53,181 nt of DNA from Priapulus caudatus (taxonomy: Eukaryota > Priapulida > Priapulimorpha > Priapulimorphida > Priapulidae): NCBI RefSeq assembly GCF_000485595.1, contig NW_014577197.1, forward strand, positions 193,486 to 246,666. The letters run 5' to 3'. Below, in pieces: positions 1 to 12,670 of the stretch (positions within the stretch are counted from its first letter, which is position 1; each line of letters opens with the position of its first letter). A model generated the notes under the pieces. It made no database searches and was not told the origin of the DNA. It was given only the letters and a program-made list of their open reading frames with translations. Made by a program: the position numbers and the translations under genes.

Positions 1-190
1 TAAGTTAGCCCATTTCTGACCTATGCTGAAAATTTTATGACAATCCGTCCATAACCTTTTCAGTTAGGCTGTACACAAACAAACCAACGCACAAACCCAC
101 AAAGGCACAAACCAACAAACACACGTCGGTGAAAACATAACCTCCTGCCAACCCCTTGGCGGAGTAGAGGTAATAAGGAGGGACACGGGG
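1..190 (-). repeat. Dispersed repeat, left-end copy
   Basis: The stretch containing GACAATCCGTCCATAAC, GTTAGGCTGTACA, CAAACAAACC and CGGTGAAAACATA recurs as its reverse complement at 52693-52803. The shared landmarks keep the same order over roughly 110-170 bp, so this is a dispersed family and not chance. No protein is encoded. The family is not identified; the C/A-rich spacer between the conserved blocks is reminiscent of a short interspersed element. Confidence 0.6.
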
Positions 191-851
191 ATTTATTTTT
201 CGTGTCAAGGTAGTGTGACCAATATGTACTTTCCATTTTACATGTATAATGCCAACTTAATATTAATTAACACGCAACAATACAGCGCGCGTGAACACAG
301 GTATCACACAATAATACAGGCAAACATCGTACGACTGTGAGTGTGTGGCAAACTCTTACTCCAGCTGCGGCTCTTACTCCAGCTCTTACTCGCGCATACG
401 TAACTTTTAAATAATGTGTGGTTAAAATTATCTTGTAGATGTATATATCATATCAGGGGTCCTTATTGGTTTATTATCCTATATTGGTTTGAATGTAATG
501 AAAAATCTCTAGTAATTATATGGCACACAGGCTGTGTGCCATATAATTACTAGAGTTTTTTCATTACATTCAAACAAATTTGTTATTATTGACCCCCTGA
601 TATGATATATACATCTACAAGAGAATTTTAACCACACATTATTTAAAAGTTACGTATGCGCGAGTTGTCATATCCCGAGTTATTGTCATAATTTACAAAT
701 TACGTATGGAGGAAATTATGTTACCCGAGTTCCATGAAATGGAAGATTACGTAATACTGTATTTTGAGTTATATATATTAATAATTCTTAGGATTTATTT
801 CGGTTAACACACTCCGTGTGCGTGTTAATTCCGTGTTCACTAGGCGATCAT
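191..851. other. Non-coding AT-rich flank
   Basis: No convincing coding region. Apart from the large palindrome listed separately, this stretch holds AT-rich sequence with short inverted pieces around 265-300 and 800-840, both with AACACGC/GCGTGTT-type motifs, which may be the worn ends of a larger element enclosing the palindrome. The satellite array begins at the right edge. Confidence 0.5.
389..664. repeat. 276-bp near-perfect palindrome (fold-back element)
   Basis: The left arm starts CTCGCGCATACGTAACTTTT and the right arm ends with its reverse complement. Arms of about 135 bp pair almost throughout (shared ATGTATATATCATATCAGGGG and TTTGAATGTAATGAAAAA blocks) and meet at GGCACACAGGCTGTGTGCC around 521-540. 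Small asymmetries near 463-480 and 575-592 form the only sizeable unpaired parts. The form fits a fold-back or MITE element. No open reading frame is present and no target-site duplication was convincingly seen. Confidence 0.75.
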
Positions 852-3800
852 ATACCAGTCGGTACACAATCTGGCTACGTTAGTGTGTTAGTGCATGAGC
901 AATATCTCACCAGAGGAGTTATATTTTGTGTGAATATGCATTTAATATGTTTAGGAGGTACCTCAGCATAGGTTTATGTAATAAATTGTTATCAGTAGAC
1001 CTGTGTTTAATATTAGCAAAGCGCCCTAACCTGTAGGGTTAAAAACTCCTACTTTAACCTCTCCAGTCTTTCCCCTTGCCTCTATTGTCTGTCGCTCAGG
1101 TCGCGTTTTTCTTCTGCCGCCCTCAGCTATCTTTCCAGGCCTCTTTCTACAACTATCCACCCCTCGTATCCCTCAGCAAACTATATTACGCAGTTGTCAT
1201 CAGTCCGTACTGCACGCCTGACACGGTGATTGCGCGATGCGCAATATCTCTCAAGAAGAAGAAGAATTTGCAAATATCATGGCATTTAATATGAAGAGGA
1301 CTTATCCTAGCATAGCATTTCTATGATAACATTCGATCAAGTAGACCTCACGTAAGAAATTGAAAGAAGACCTTGCATGTAAGGTGCCCGCTTCATAGTA
1401 CCAGTCAATAACACAATCTGGCTACATTAGTGTTTTAGCGCCATGCGCATATCTCACCAGAGAACTTATATTTTGTGATGATTAAGCATTTACTATGGTT
1501 AGGGGTATCTCAGCATCAGATTTATGTAATAACTTGTTATCAGTAACTTATGTTTATAATTAGCAAAGCGCCCTAGCCTGTAGCGGTTAAAAACTCCTAC
1601 TTCATCCGGCTCCCGACTTTCCCTTGCCCCCATTGCCTTTCCCCACCTCCTTCTTCTTCTACCGCCCCTCGGATGATCCTTCCTGCCACTGTCCACAGTA
1701 GTCCATCCCAAGCTATACTTCACGCAGTTTTCCTCAGTCCGTACTGCACGCCTGAAACGGTGCTTGCGCATGTGCAACCTCTGCTGAGAAGAAGAATATT
1801 TGGACAAAAATCATGAATTTAATATGAGAGGAATTATCCTAGCATAAATTTCTATGATAATATTCCATCAGTAGATCTCACATAGAAATAGAAAGAAGAC
1901 CTTGCAGGAAGGTGGCCCGCTGCATTATACAGTCAGTACCAGCGAATCTGGCCTACGTTGGTAGGTTTAGCGCAAGCGCAAAACCTCCAGTCCTTCCCTT
2001 TGCCTCCATGTCTGGTCGCTCAGCCGCGTTTTTTCTTCTGCCGCCTCAGCTATTTGACGCAGCCGATCCTTTCCACACTTATCCCACGCCCTCTATCCCT
2101 CAGCAAACCCCTAATATTCACTCATGTTGTCATCAGTCCGTACTGCACGCTTGACACGGCTGATTGCGCGTAGCCAATATTCTCTCTCGAGAAGAAAATG
2201 TAGCAAATATCATGCCATTTAAATATAAGAGGATTATCCTGAGCATAGATTTCTATGAAAACATTCAGATCAGTAAGACTCACGTACGAAGAAACCAAGA
2301 CCTTGCATGTAAGGGCCCGCTCATATATACCAGTGAGTCCAGTAACATCTGGCTACGTTAGTGTTTAGCGCAAGCGCAAATAATCCACCCAGAGGTAGTT
2401 TATTTTGACGGGATGATTAAGCATTTAACTATGGTGTAGGGGTATCAAGCACTAGATTTCGTAATAAATATGCTTATCAGTAGACCTGTGTTTATAGTTA
2501 GTAAAAGCTGTCCTAACCTGTAGGGTGCAAAAACTCCTACTCATCAACCCCATCAGTCTTGCCCAGCACCTTCGCCGGCTCAGCATCAGGCCATATTTTA
2601 TTGCCTCTCGGCTCAGCTCGGACGTTTTCTTTCCAGCCCTCAGTATTTCTCCAGCTCGTCTTCCAGCGTATCCCAACCCCTCTAATCCCGCAGCAAGCTA
2701 TATTAGCGCAGTTTTCCTCGTCCGGTCCGTACTGCGCCGGCTGAAACGGTGCTTGCGCAATTCGCAAAATATCTACCGAAAAAGAAGAAGTATTTTGTGC
2801 GAAAAATAAGAATAACATGCATTCCCCTTTAATTATGAAGAGGCAATATATCCTAGCAAATAGATCCTATTGAATAACATTCCATCGATAAAACTCACTT
2901 AAGAAACTCACCGGAAGAAGCCGAAGACCTGCATGTTAAGGTGGCCCGCCTGCATACACCAGGTCAGTACAACAATCTGGCTACTTAGTGTGTTAGACAT
3001 CAATGCGCCAAAATAAATCAGGCCGGAGAAGTTATATTTGTGATGATTAAGGCATTTAATATGGTTAGGGGTATCTCAGTGAAGCAAGCTTTAATGTAAT
3101 ATACTTGTTATCAGTAGACCTGTGTTTATAGATTAGCAAAGCACCTCTAGCCTGAAGGGGTGGCAAAACATCCTACTGTCAACCAACTCCCGCTTTCCCC
3201 TTGCCCCCATTCCTTTCGCCCAGCACTGCCTTCTTCTTCTACCTGCCCTCGGATATCCTTCCTGGCCACCTGCCCGACAGTAATCCATCACCACAGCATA
3301 GCCTACGCAGTTTTCCTCAGTTCGTACTGCACGCTTGAAACGGTGCTTGCGCATGCGCAATCTCTCCTGAGAAAAAGAATATTTTGCAAATAACATCCAT
3401 TTAATATGAAGAGGGATTATCCTAGCATAGATATCTATGATAACATTCCATCAGTAGATCTCACGTAAGAAATAAGAAGACCTTTCATGTAAGGTGCCCG
3501 CAGCATATACCAGTCAGTACATCCATCTAGGCACGTTAGTGTGTTTGCACATGCGCAATATCTCACGGAGGAGTTATATTTTTGAGATGATTAAGCATTT
3601 AATATGGTTGGGGGGTATCTCAGCATAGATGTATGTAATAATTTGTATCAGTAGACCTGTGTTTATTATTAGCATAGCGCCCTAGCCCGTAGGTGCAAAA
3701 CTCCAATTTCAACCCCTCCAGTCCTTCCCTTGCCTTCATTGTCTCTCGCTCAGCCACGTTTTTCTTCTACCGCCCTCATTTATCTTTCCAGTCGTCTTTC

Positions 3801-4145
3801 CACACTATCCCACTCCTCTATCCCTCAGCAAGCTATATTACGCAGTTGTCATCAGTCCGTACTGCACGCCTGAAACGGTGATTGAGCATGCGCAATATCT
3901 CTCGAGAAGAAGAATATTTTGCAAATATCATGCATTTAATAATAAGAGGAGTTATTCTAGCATAGACTTCTATGATAACATTCTATTAGTAGAACTGGCG
4001 TAAAAAATAGGAAGAAGATCTTGCATCTAGGTGGCCGCTGCATATACCAGTTAGTACACAATCTGGCTAAGTTAGTGTGTTAGCACATGCGCAATATCTA
4101 GCCGGAAGTAGTTATGATTCTGTGATGATTAAGCATGTTAATATG
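852..4145. repeat. Satellite array 1, unit about 545 bp
   Basis: Tandem units share landmarks in order: TTAGCAAAGCGCCCTA, a pyrimidine-rich stretch with CTTCTTCTACCGCC, CAGTCCGTACTGCACGCCTG, TGCGCATGCGCAATATCTC, TATGATAACATTC, GTAGACCTCACGTAAGAA, GGTGCCCGCTGCATATACCAG, and a second GCATGCGCAATATCTCACC. It matches 22506-25635 unit for unit. Between about 1000 and 3100 this copy carries many single-base insertions relative to that copy; 3400-4145 looks cleaner. Reading frames here are short, C/P/S-rich by-products of the pyrimidine tract and are not genes. Confidence 0.8.
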
Positions 4146-4379
4146 GTTAGGGTGGTACCAAGCAATATGCATGCTAAGGACGAGTCGACAAAGCTTATCA
4201 TAAATCGATTTAAGTTAAGCCTAGATATTCTCAGTCATCTGACAGAATGATACCTCCTCGTCTCTCCTCGTTAAAGAGCTATAACAAAGCTCGATGCCAA
4301 TCACACGTATTCACACGCCGCTCCCAAGTGATCTTCGCCACTGGCTTGCCTCACCATTAGTCAATCCGTCGCACATCAG

Positions 4380-4865
4380 CTCCTTCTTCTGTTGCACTCC
4401 TAGACAGTGAATCGGAGGAGCGATGGCGCCGGGAGTCCCGTCTAGGTCTGCACCAGTACTAACGCTATCTCCAGTCTGCTTTCCACAGTATTCCCACCCC
4501 CATATAATTCACGCCGGCGAGCAGAGGACACTAATGTATAATTGTATTGATTCAGGTTTCGTCTCAGTCCGAGGGCGACACTGCACGTGAGAACTAACGC
4601 GTACGGGATTGCATCTTAGTTAGCGTCAGGAGGAACTTGTCAACGCGACAATTCTCTCTTCGGGGAATACAATATTTGCACAAATCCAAAAAAATCGCGT
4701 TTCAAATAAAAGAAGGAGAGGGATATAACTAACAATACCTAGTAATATTAAACAATAAATTCAGCAATCTAATAATGTATATAATTAATCATTTTCCACA
4801 GTAGACCTTCACTTAAGAATAAGAAAAGACCTTTGCAATGTAATCGTGCCCGCTGGCATACTGTT
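4380..4865. repeat. Corrupted satellite unit in the fill block
   Basis: Order and spacing of motifs such as CTTTCCACAGTATTCCCACCC, the CTCAGTCCG..ACTGCACG pair and AGTAGACCTTCACTTAAGAA match one unit of the 545-bp satellite, but with many inserted bases. It marks the right end of the array in this read before the MFSD1 3' flank begins near 4866. An identical copy lies at 25870-26355. Confidence 0.55.
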
Positions 4866-7800
4866 GACATAACATAAGTATGTGCTCTCTACTTTGTTAA
4901 AAATAGGATAATATATTACAACCAATTTGTAAATTAACTAAGCACAGCGCCGAGATAACACGTCTACTAATATCGAAATAACAAAGCTTGTAACATACTG
5001 ATAAACTATATTTATTTTAATATTATTATAATTCACACACCAGTAATAAAAAAATCAATAGATCAGAACACAATTTATCTTATTGAGTAGCATAAGAGAA
5101 AAACAACACCAACAAGCCACACAGATATGTTGTATGGAGTAGATTCTTATGATTTATCAAAAGGACATGACACCAGTAAGATCCTCGATACGAGCCTCGA
5201 TTCACTATCAATGATGACAAATAATAACTCAGATCAATGAACAAAAGAATAACAAGCATAGATTGCTGCCCTGGCGCGTAATACATGTTAGTGATTTTTT
5301 TGACCATGATAGGACGGCGACTAGTCACCTGGAGTGAACAACGACCGATTGAGGGGATACGGTACGTGTGGGACAAGGTGATGGGGCAGGTGAGGGGGAA
5401 AGGTACGTGTGGCGACAAGTGAAGGGCACATGAGATGTTAGCGATAACATAGCGATCGAACATGGAGATGAAGAGGCACACATATCGCAGACTCAGATTG
5501 GTGATATTAACCGCATTGAAGGGACCGGTACGTGTGGACAGGTTGAGGGGACAGTACGTGTGGCACCTATTGTAATTGAGTACATAGGTACGTGTGGGAC
5601 AGGTAGTTGTACACCGGAAAAGTGGAGTAAATTCGGAAAATTAGCTAGCAAATCAAAACGAGCCGAATCGGACCATAGCTTCGACCACAGTCTTGATATG
5701 TACTAACGCAAACAATGCGTGGGCACATCAGAGACATGTAGGGGGACACTGGCTACGTCGGGGTACGCCGACAGGTACCGTGCTGGGGAAAGGTGAGCGT
5801 GGACAGGTCTAACTGTAGAGAGTGTAGCTTTAGACGACAATTATAGAACGATAGGAAAAAATTGTTCTAACATCTTTTACGTAAAAATGAGATTTCTTAC
5901 AATATATAGATATATATATATATATCTATATTTGATATTGCCATTAGATGCAATCCATTATTCTAGAAGCCCTGAATTAACAATTCTTGCTTTACAAACA
6001 CACAACAAATAGTAAATGAATTATAAACAACACCAACAAGATCACGTAATCACAAGGTAATAAAATTACTATAAGCTATCACAATAAGAGGATAATGCTA
6101 AATTATTATAAACACATGTCTACTTCCACATGAGTCGATACATATGTGTGATTGATGTCCCTAATTATTTAAAGTGCTCTAGTTATAAACTCTCATGACA
6201 TTTTAGCATAGAAGAGCATATGACAGAGGTATGGTCAGCAGAGCAGAAATAAATGAAGACATTAACAGAACCACTCAGTCCCGAAACCGCTGACAAGATA
6301 AGAAACTTAATATATTTTTTCGGCAGCTGTAGTGCCCAAGTGGCTATCTGAATATAGACATGGTCGTGTAGTGACACAAAAAACACTACAGACTGCAGTG
6401 CAAACAGATGTCGAGCAGACAGTGGCAGCATAGCCTGAAATCAAGCCGTTCTTGGAAATCAGGAAAAACAGCAGGGCGGCGCAACTGTCGTATAAACCGC
6501 CTGTCTTTCGATCTATAGCTTCGCACCGATCTAGCGATAAAATATCCGACGCACGGCCGAAGCTGGAGCGCGAGTAGCCTTTGAGCTATTAGCGCAACAA
6601 CGATAGCTCGACTGCAGCTGTAGGCCAGAATGCAGAAGCAGAAATTGTCCACAGTAGGTAGTCGCAGCGGGCGCAAGATTATGCCCGGGTAGGCAGCGTA
6701 ATCGTTTTTCTGTATTCTGACAGCCGTTTGCCACTTCCCATCCACTGGCAAGAGGTTTCGCGGAATGTCAGCATTGTCGACAGTCCTTCGTCTGTGATTA
6801 GTCGGCGCTGACACGATGTACGTGTTCATCGCGCGACCTGGGTCTGCCACGAACAGATCCTACCCTTTCCGGCGAACGCAAGCGCTTGTATAATAGCGAC
6901 AAGTCAACACTGGCGTTCGTTCACGTCGTCGTGCTCCAATGATGTCTACCCTGCTGAGTGTCAGCCACACTACGAGAGAATGCGGGGCATGGTGAATTCC
7001 CGGACGCGTCCGGAGGTGGCGGTCCGAGTGCCAGTAATGGATCCGTGCGCCGCCCGCACCCTCGGCCACGCGAGCCGTTTTTTCACCCATCAAATGCGGC
7101 TCTATGAGCCGGGCGATTACAAGACAGCCTCCCTGCGGGACAGACGGGCCGAGCGGTGACGATATCGACTTACAAGTACAAGATAACGTACCGGATTCCA
7201 TAGCTGCGCAGCGCGCTGACATGGCTCACCTATCAGCGTCGAGTCAGAGGTTATCAGGGGAGCTGCATACTCCCTCGCCCGGTTATACAAAGACTTGAAA
7301 ATGTAAACACACAGCTGCTCTGCTGCTACTTCAGGCAGAGAGTGAATAGCGCCTTGCCGAGCGTGGGCAAGTAACTCGCCCAGGGAGACTACATTGGAGC
7401 CGGACAACCACGCATACCTGAGTCCGCATTTACTGGTGAAACAGGCTGCAGCCGCCTTCAGGTGTTACTGAGGAATACTGAGAATGCTAGACTACAGCAC
7501 TTGTCCTGATCGGCACCATACACTAGCTTGCGCCCGGGACTAAGGAGTATCTAACCTAACTTAACTAAGTACAGCAACAGATCTGTCTCACCAGGCCGTT
7601 GCGAAGTAGCATCATGTCTACTATCTCGCAGAGCGTCCACGAAACAGTCATGAATAATAAGACAACCTCCTAGTAGGCTTCCTCTGTCACCCGCCTGAGA
7701 AGAGAACGATTTTACGCATGTATTGGGAATAATACAATGCATCCACGAATGACCAGAACACTGCTGCGGCACGCCATCAAAAGCACTGTCACTAAACAAG

Positions 7801-10100
7801 CGCACCAGCAGCACGTTAATTAATCTTGATGCCTCAGAGAAAAAGTCTGGTGCATCATTTATGCTAGTTAAGGCGATTACTGAACACCAACGAGGGAACC
7901 CTGATGGACACTTAGATGAGGATCAAGTATAGCTGACTCACTCGCCTGACCTCAGTCCTATTTATTATATAGTCTCCGTAAGTCGTTAGCCCTAATTGAT
8001 TCTAACCTTCTTTTCGACTGACGATCGTGCAGCGAAAGCGTATTGAGCGAGTGAGCGAGCAGCAAATGTCAACTAATATTATGAAGTGTATGAAATTCAC
8101 CTATCTCACGAATGATAGCTAGCCACCTCTACAGCACCCTTGAACGTGTCATCTTGAGATCTCATGAGACACGCTCTCAAAATCCCGCGAGACTGTGCTG
8201 AGCCGATGAAGCAGTTAGTAGATCATGTTCGATCAACACTATAGAGCTTTCGCGAAGCAAGACAGAATAAACAGAATACGTTGATCTATTGCGCTATACA
8301 GAGTTATATTAGATGCCAGATGTATTAACACAGAATTAGAAAACAGACAGTAAGGAGTGCCTCTATTATAGAAGTTCTGAATACTACAATGCTCGATCTA
8401 TATCGTTTCGCTGAGCCTGTATACATCTCTATCACAGTGTATGCTCTCGCCCCTTGCAAGCGACACGTCATAGAGACAGCGAGAATATAAACATTGAAAC
8501 ACACCCACCCAGAGGTACCAGTCGAGGTAGATCAAGGTTGTTGTGCACGAGCCATATATGAAATAGAGGTGTCCTATGATAGTACGGACAAACAATGAGA
8601 GCACACGAATTATATACAGCGAGCATTACTGACAAAACACCAATTATTTGTCAAATATATTCGAGTTTTACGTGTATTACTCCATAGAGTATGCTGGAAC
8701 ATGTTAATAGACTAGTTACCCTCCAAGACAAAGCTGTGCACGAGTACCTGGTTGTACTACACAGAGCCATTCAATGATTACCCGACAACATCTATCTTAG
8801 CTAACACCCTACATAATAGCAGCACCCTTAGGTACAGCTTATGATGCTGCTGAAAAGCTTAGCTAGAGCCGTTACACCAGTATTGCTATGTCTTTGCGAG
8901 CTATGAATGAAATACAAGTAGTACAATCTTAACGAGCGAGTATCACGGTGAAAACGCAGAAGTGAGTGATCTTAACGCGATGTAAAATGCACTAATCTGA
9001 CATACGCTATGATCTATTTGTTCTTAGATTAAATTAAAATAATGTCAAACACATAAATCATTCAATTAAGAGAAAAGTATAATATGGAAGGTGGCGTACG
9101 ATTAAGAAACTACTTCATACTGAGAGAGAGGAATCACTACTGCCTTTCCATCTTCTGTATCCTACTAGAGGGAGAGCGCACTTCTCCTCCAACACATGAT
9201 AATTAAGATAATATCCCTTTATTCACCACGATCTCCAACGCATTCTGCTAAAAGCAGGAGCCATGCCTGTGGGCGAGGTAAAATGACGACTAGATAGGGA
9301 GTCCAACGCAATCAGAGGCCAGCTGCACTCGATGATGCCAACATTACCCGTCTCCTCTCGAGATAGACCAAAAGGTACAGATGAGCACTACTGACTCCTT
9401 AGCGCATTACGTCACGAATGAGGCAGACATATATTAGGACAATACACATCACCTCCATATAATTTCTTATCAACACATCTACTCGCACCTGAGCGTTTGG
9501 GAAAGGGAAGAATCAGAAGGACTACATAGTCTATGCTCCATATGTGTTCTTATAAACGAAAGAGAACACACAAATGTAGTGATTTCACGCGCAGACGATC
9601 ATGTGTACATTTATCGCCGCCGATCTGACTAGGGCATACAAGCTACTCATTGGCAGTAAGTCAATCTTCCCTATCGTCTCGGCACAGCGTGATTGACGAG
9701 AGTCAGCATCTGGAAATATTCACCTCAGACATGATAAAGTCTACGTGACTTCGTACAATTTCTCCTTACCTTCACCGACCTTCACCCGCCGAGTGTGCCG
9801 AATCTCAAACACTATTCTGTATCCTGGAGTTTTTTCTCTACTTCACGCACTGTTTCCCTGTACACTGTGCGTGATGTGATGCAGGTGTGGGAACTTGCAT
9901 GGTTAAATCCTATAATTCGCTCACTAGCGGTGTCCCCAGGCGTTAAGCACCGAATTGTTTAGACACAAGGCACTATAGTCGAAATCAATGAATCATTGTG
10001 TCTATCGAAGAATACAGCACACCGTTGACGGCAACGCCATGCTAACTCAGCTTGTGCAGCCATCGTGGAGCAGTGTGGTCACTCTGCGAGACGATGAGCA
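4866..10100 (-). other. Heavily corrupted copy of the MFSD1-like 3' locus
   Basis: Anchors shared with the clean locus appear in the same order: TAGACGACAATTATAGAACG (about 5831 here, 19371 clean), TTTTTTCGGCAGCTGTAG, GTAGGCCAGAATGCAGAAGC (about 6630 against 19965), GAGCGGTGACGATATCG (about 7150 against 20256), and GTGGAGCAGTGTGG (about 10065 against 21790). The regions corresponding to coding exons 10-13 are too indel-ridden to read. It appears to carry the MITE end (GTGTCCCCAGGCGTTAAGCACCGA, in two pieces near 9931), so it resembles the clean copy and not 44819-45337. It is not a gene as it stands. Confidence 0.6.
5361..5830. repeat. GGTACGTGTGG minisatellite
   Basis: Imperfect copies of GGTACGTGTGGGACAGG with a GTGAGGGG-like tail begin at 5361, 5402, 5527, 5563 and 5587, with degraded copies near 5765-5815. 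The clean copy of this flank (about 19130-19370) lacks it, as does the third copy near 42240-42480. It is therefore an insertion or length variant particular to the sequence used as fill. Confidence 0.5.
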
Positions 10101-12300
10101 TGTCAGCGCAAGTGATGCAGTTGTATCCCCCTGCGGAGAGAGAGAGAGCGGTATTTTTTGCAAAGATTCGTGCCTTGTGATGTCTACGGCAAAACCTATT
10201 GTATCGCTAAAGGTAGTGTTACCTACATCTTATGGTCCAACTATTTATGTCGAGCCGTTATCTTAATGTGTCATAGAGTCCACATAGAAACATTCACATT
10301 CAGTATAGAGCGACATTAGATCTTTTCGCGCACCATGGTCCAAAAGTGTATAAAAATACTAGTATTCGATATAGTATTACATAACCCGGCGTTGGTTCGA
10401 TGATTCCTGATGATGCTATGAGTAAAAGATGAATGTCTCATCTCCGTTGTCGCACTTCTAATGTCTTCGCTTTTGGCGCATTATAACACACACCAAGCCC
10501 CAGTACAACGTGACGGTTCAACAAGGAGTACATCACTGGGCTAATCTATAGTGATCAGAGACTCTTAAGACAGTGAGAGTTGGATCTGCGAAGCAGGAGT
10601 ATTGTGGCATTACGACCCTATATTGGAGAACAACAAGATGGGCATCTAACGCATAGGACCCCGCAGAAAGGAACGATAACTTATGATAATCTTTTCTGAG
10701 ATGAATATACATTTAAAAATTGTTTTAGCGGCGGACATGTATCCCAGACAAATAGATTTCCCTCTTTAATTAAGTCACGTCTACATATGCGATATAAGTA
10801 TCACTAGAGTATTTCAGTACAAGTCTTAGACTGGAAGAAAAACACATGCTTCGCGAGTGGTTAATAATTTCGTCGTGGGAGGGTTACAAAACCACATACT
10901 TCTATGGCGGCCCATCTGATTTCCGCGGAATCGGTGACGAACCGTCGTGGTTTGCTATTTCCCCGCGTGTTGTTATTTTCGCGATCGGGACCTGCCGTTC
11001 GGCTAATGAGAGCGCGTCCTTAACCGCGAAACCTTAACACGGCATCCTGCCGTTCGAAATATACCCTCATTCGCCCGTATACAGTATAACTATAAGCGAA
11101 ATGATCAAGAATTCAACATACACTTTCTATACGTATTTCATAACTCCACTCCTGTTTTGCATGAATAAGAGGCGACACAGAATCTATCGCCAGCTTCCGG
11201 CCCGAAAAACGCACAAAACGGCCAGGCTATCGATCGCTCCCTCCTCCTCTCCGTGCTGTATCTACCTTTCAAATCCTCTATCGCTCAGTAGGCCCACTCT
11301 CTCGCGGCTCCCCTCAAGCAAGCTATTAATTGGTAAAGTTTGCGCAGCAGAGATCATCTTGCAAGAGGTAGCGTGGCACAGAACCACCTGACGTTCCATC
11401 CGGCGCTCTAACGCACACACGGTGGCGCGTCGAGGTCCGCGCCATGCGCAATAGCGGGCAATGCGCACGCGAGGAAAATCCGCAATTATATTTGCGCGAG
11501 TACAGCGTCTTGGATAAAGATTGTGGCAGCTCGGCGACTGGCACCTCGACGACACAGAAGCCTGAGGTGCACCGCGTAAAGCTGGCTAAGATCTGCACAG
11601 ATATAAAATAAGACTAGGAGCTGGACCAGTAAGGCAGGCGATTGACAAGTTCCAGCAAACCTTAAGGGCGAAAAGCTGACGTGCCGCTCTTACTCAATGC
11701 GAGTGACAGGTGGCTGCGACACGACGCACTGTTCGTCCTGAGCTGCCGAGCCGCGATGCGAGCCGCACGCTGAAAAACAACGCGCTTGTCCGATCAGCGC
11801 ATTCAGAAAAAGAAGGAGACTGCGCATGTGATTGCCATGGGTGTTCGTATAGCGCGCGTCGCGTCGGGCCCTGTCAGAGTCCGGCGGCATGGCTCGCCGG
11901 AGCAGCCTCTACAAGTGCGCCCTCGGCGTGGTTCCCGTATCCACCCGGAAGCCTTCGAGCGTGCGCGCGAGTGGGAAGACCACGCAATCTGGCCTCACGG
12001 CAGGTGGCGGACATCTAACCTTTAGGTGGTGTTGGACAGGCGGTGTTCGCAGGCCGTAGATGCGCCCAGCGTACACAGAATTAGGCATATCCTCACCTAG
12101 AGAGACGGACTTATATTTTCCGTGATTTGAATATACATTGAACAATCGGGCGACGACGTGGCCGATGAATGCAGAAGATTGGTCACAGCATAGCATTCTG
12201 CTACACGCAGTGCATGGAGAATGTAAAATCGCTCTTTAATCTTGGTGAGCACACACGCTCGCTGTATTCGCCTACACTGTAACTTAGCAGAGGGGCGGAA
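10101..12300. other. Error-rich sequence, no gene recognised
   Basis: No protein family is recognisable. 11225-11530 has a pyrimidine-rich stretch, a CTCAGTAGGCCCAC..AAGCAAGCTATTA segment and GCCATGCGCAATAGC/AATGCGCACGCGAGGAAAA segments in satellite order, so another corrupted satellite unit is likely there. The remainder shows nothing I can assign. Confidence 0.4.
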
Positions 12301-12519
12301 GAGCGACACGCAATGTATTACCCGTAGCCAAATTTTGATATAATTTTTAGTGAACGCAGAATAAGTTAATAATTACAACTCTTTTCGATAAATCAAAAAA
12401 GCCACCCAGTCCCCCTTACACATGACCCTGACCGAGTCATCGGAAAAGTGTCATCTACATTTAGGCTCCCCATGTCCCGCCATTATTTCTGTCACAAAAC
12501 ACCCCTGGGGAAAAGACCA

Positions 12520-12670
12520 TGTGATCCCAATGTCGGGCCAAGGTGCAAGCCGGGGGAGTCAGGCCGATATTGGCAATTCGGGGCTAAATATTATCACACA
12601 ATATCGGGCCAATATTACCTCGTTGCCAATGAGTTAACCCGATATTCGGGGCCAATATTGGCCTGGTGGG
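12520..12670. repeat. GCCAATATTGGC palindromic motif cluster
   Basis: Within 150 bp there are repeated pieces of GGGCCAATATTGGCC and CCGATATT: GGCCGATATTGGCAA, ATATCGGGCCAATATTACC, CCCGATATTCGGGGCCAATA. The motifs are partly self-complementary and could fold. Surrounding sequence to about 13740 is AT-rich with TATA microsatellites (12680-12740, 12880-12915, 13145-13170) and appears less corrupted than the flanks. Function unknown. Confidence 0.5.

Noticed and set aside
1076-4145. Several 60-100 codon frames in the satellite, both strands
   Set aside because: They recur with the repeat unit, are driven by its pyrimidine tract, and shift frame between units.
852-4145. CRISPR-like array
   Set aside because: Units are about 545 bp and tandem, without short direct repeats and unique spacers, in a eukaryotic context.
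5080-5481. 133-codon minus-strand frame (and its copy at 26570-26971)
   Set aside because: Lies in error-rich fill, overlaps the minisatellite, has no recognisable domain, and its two occurrences are the same duplicated sequence, not independent support.
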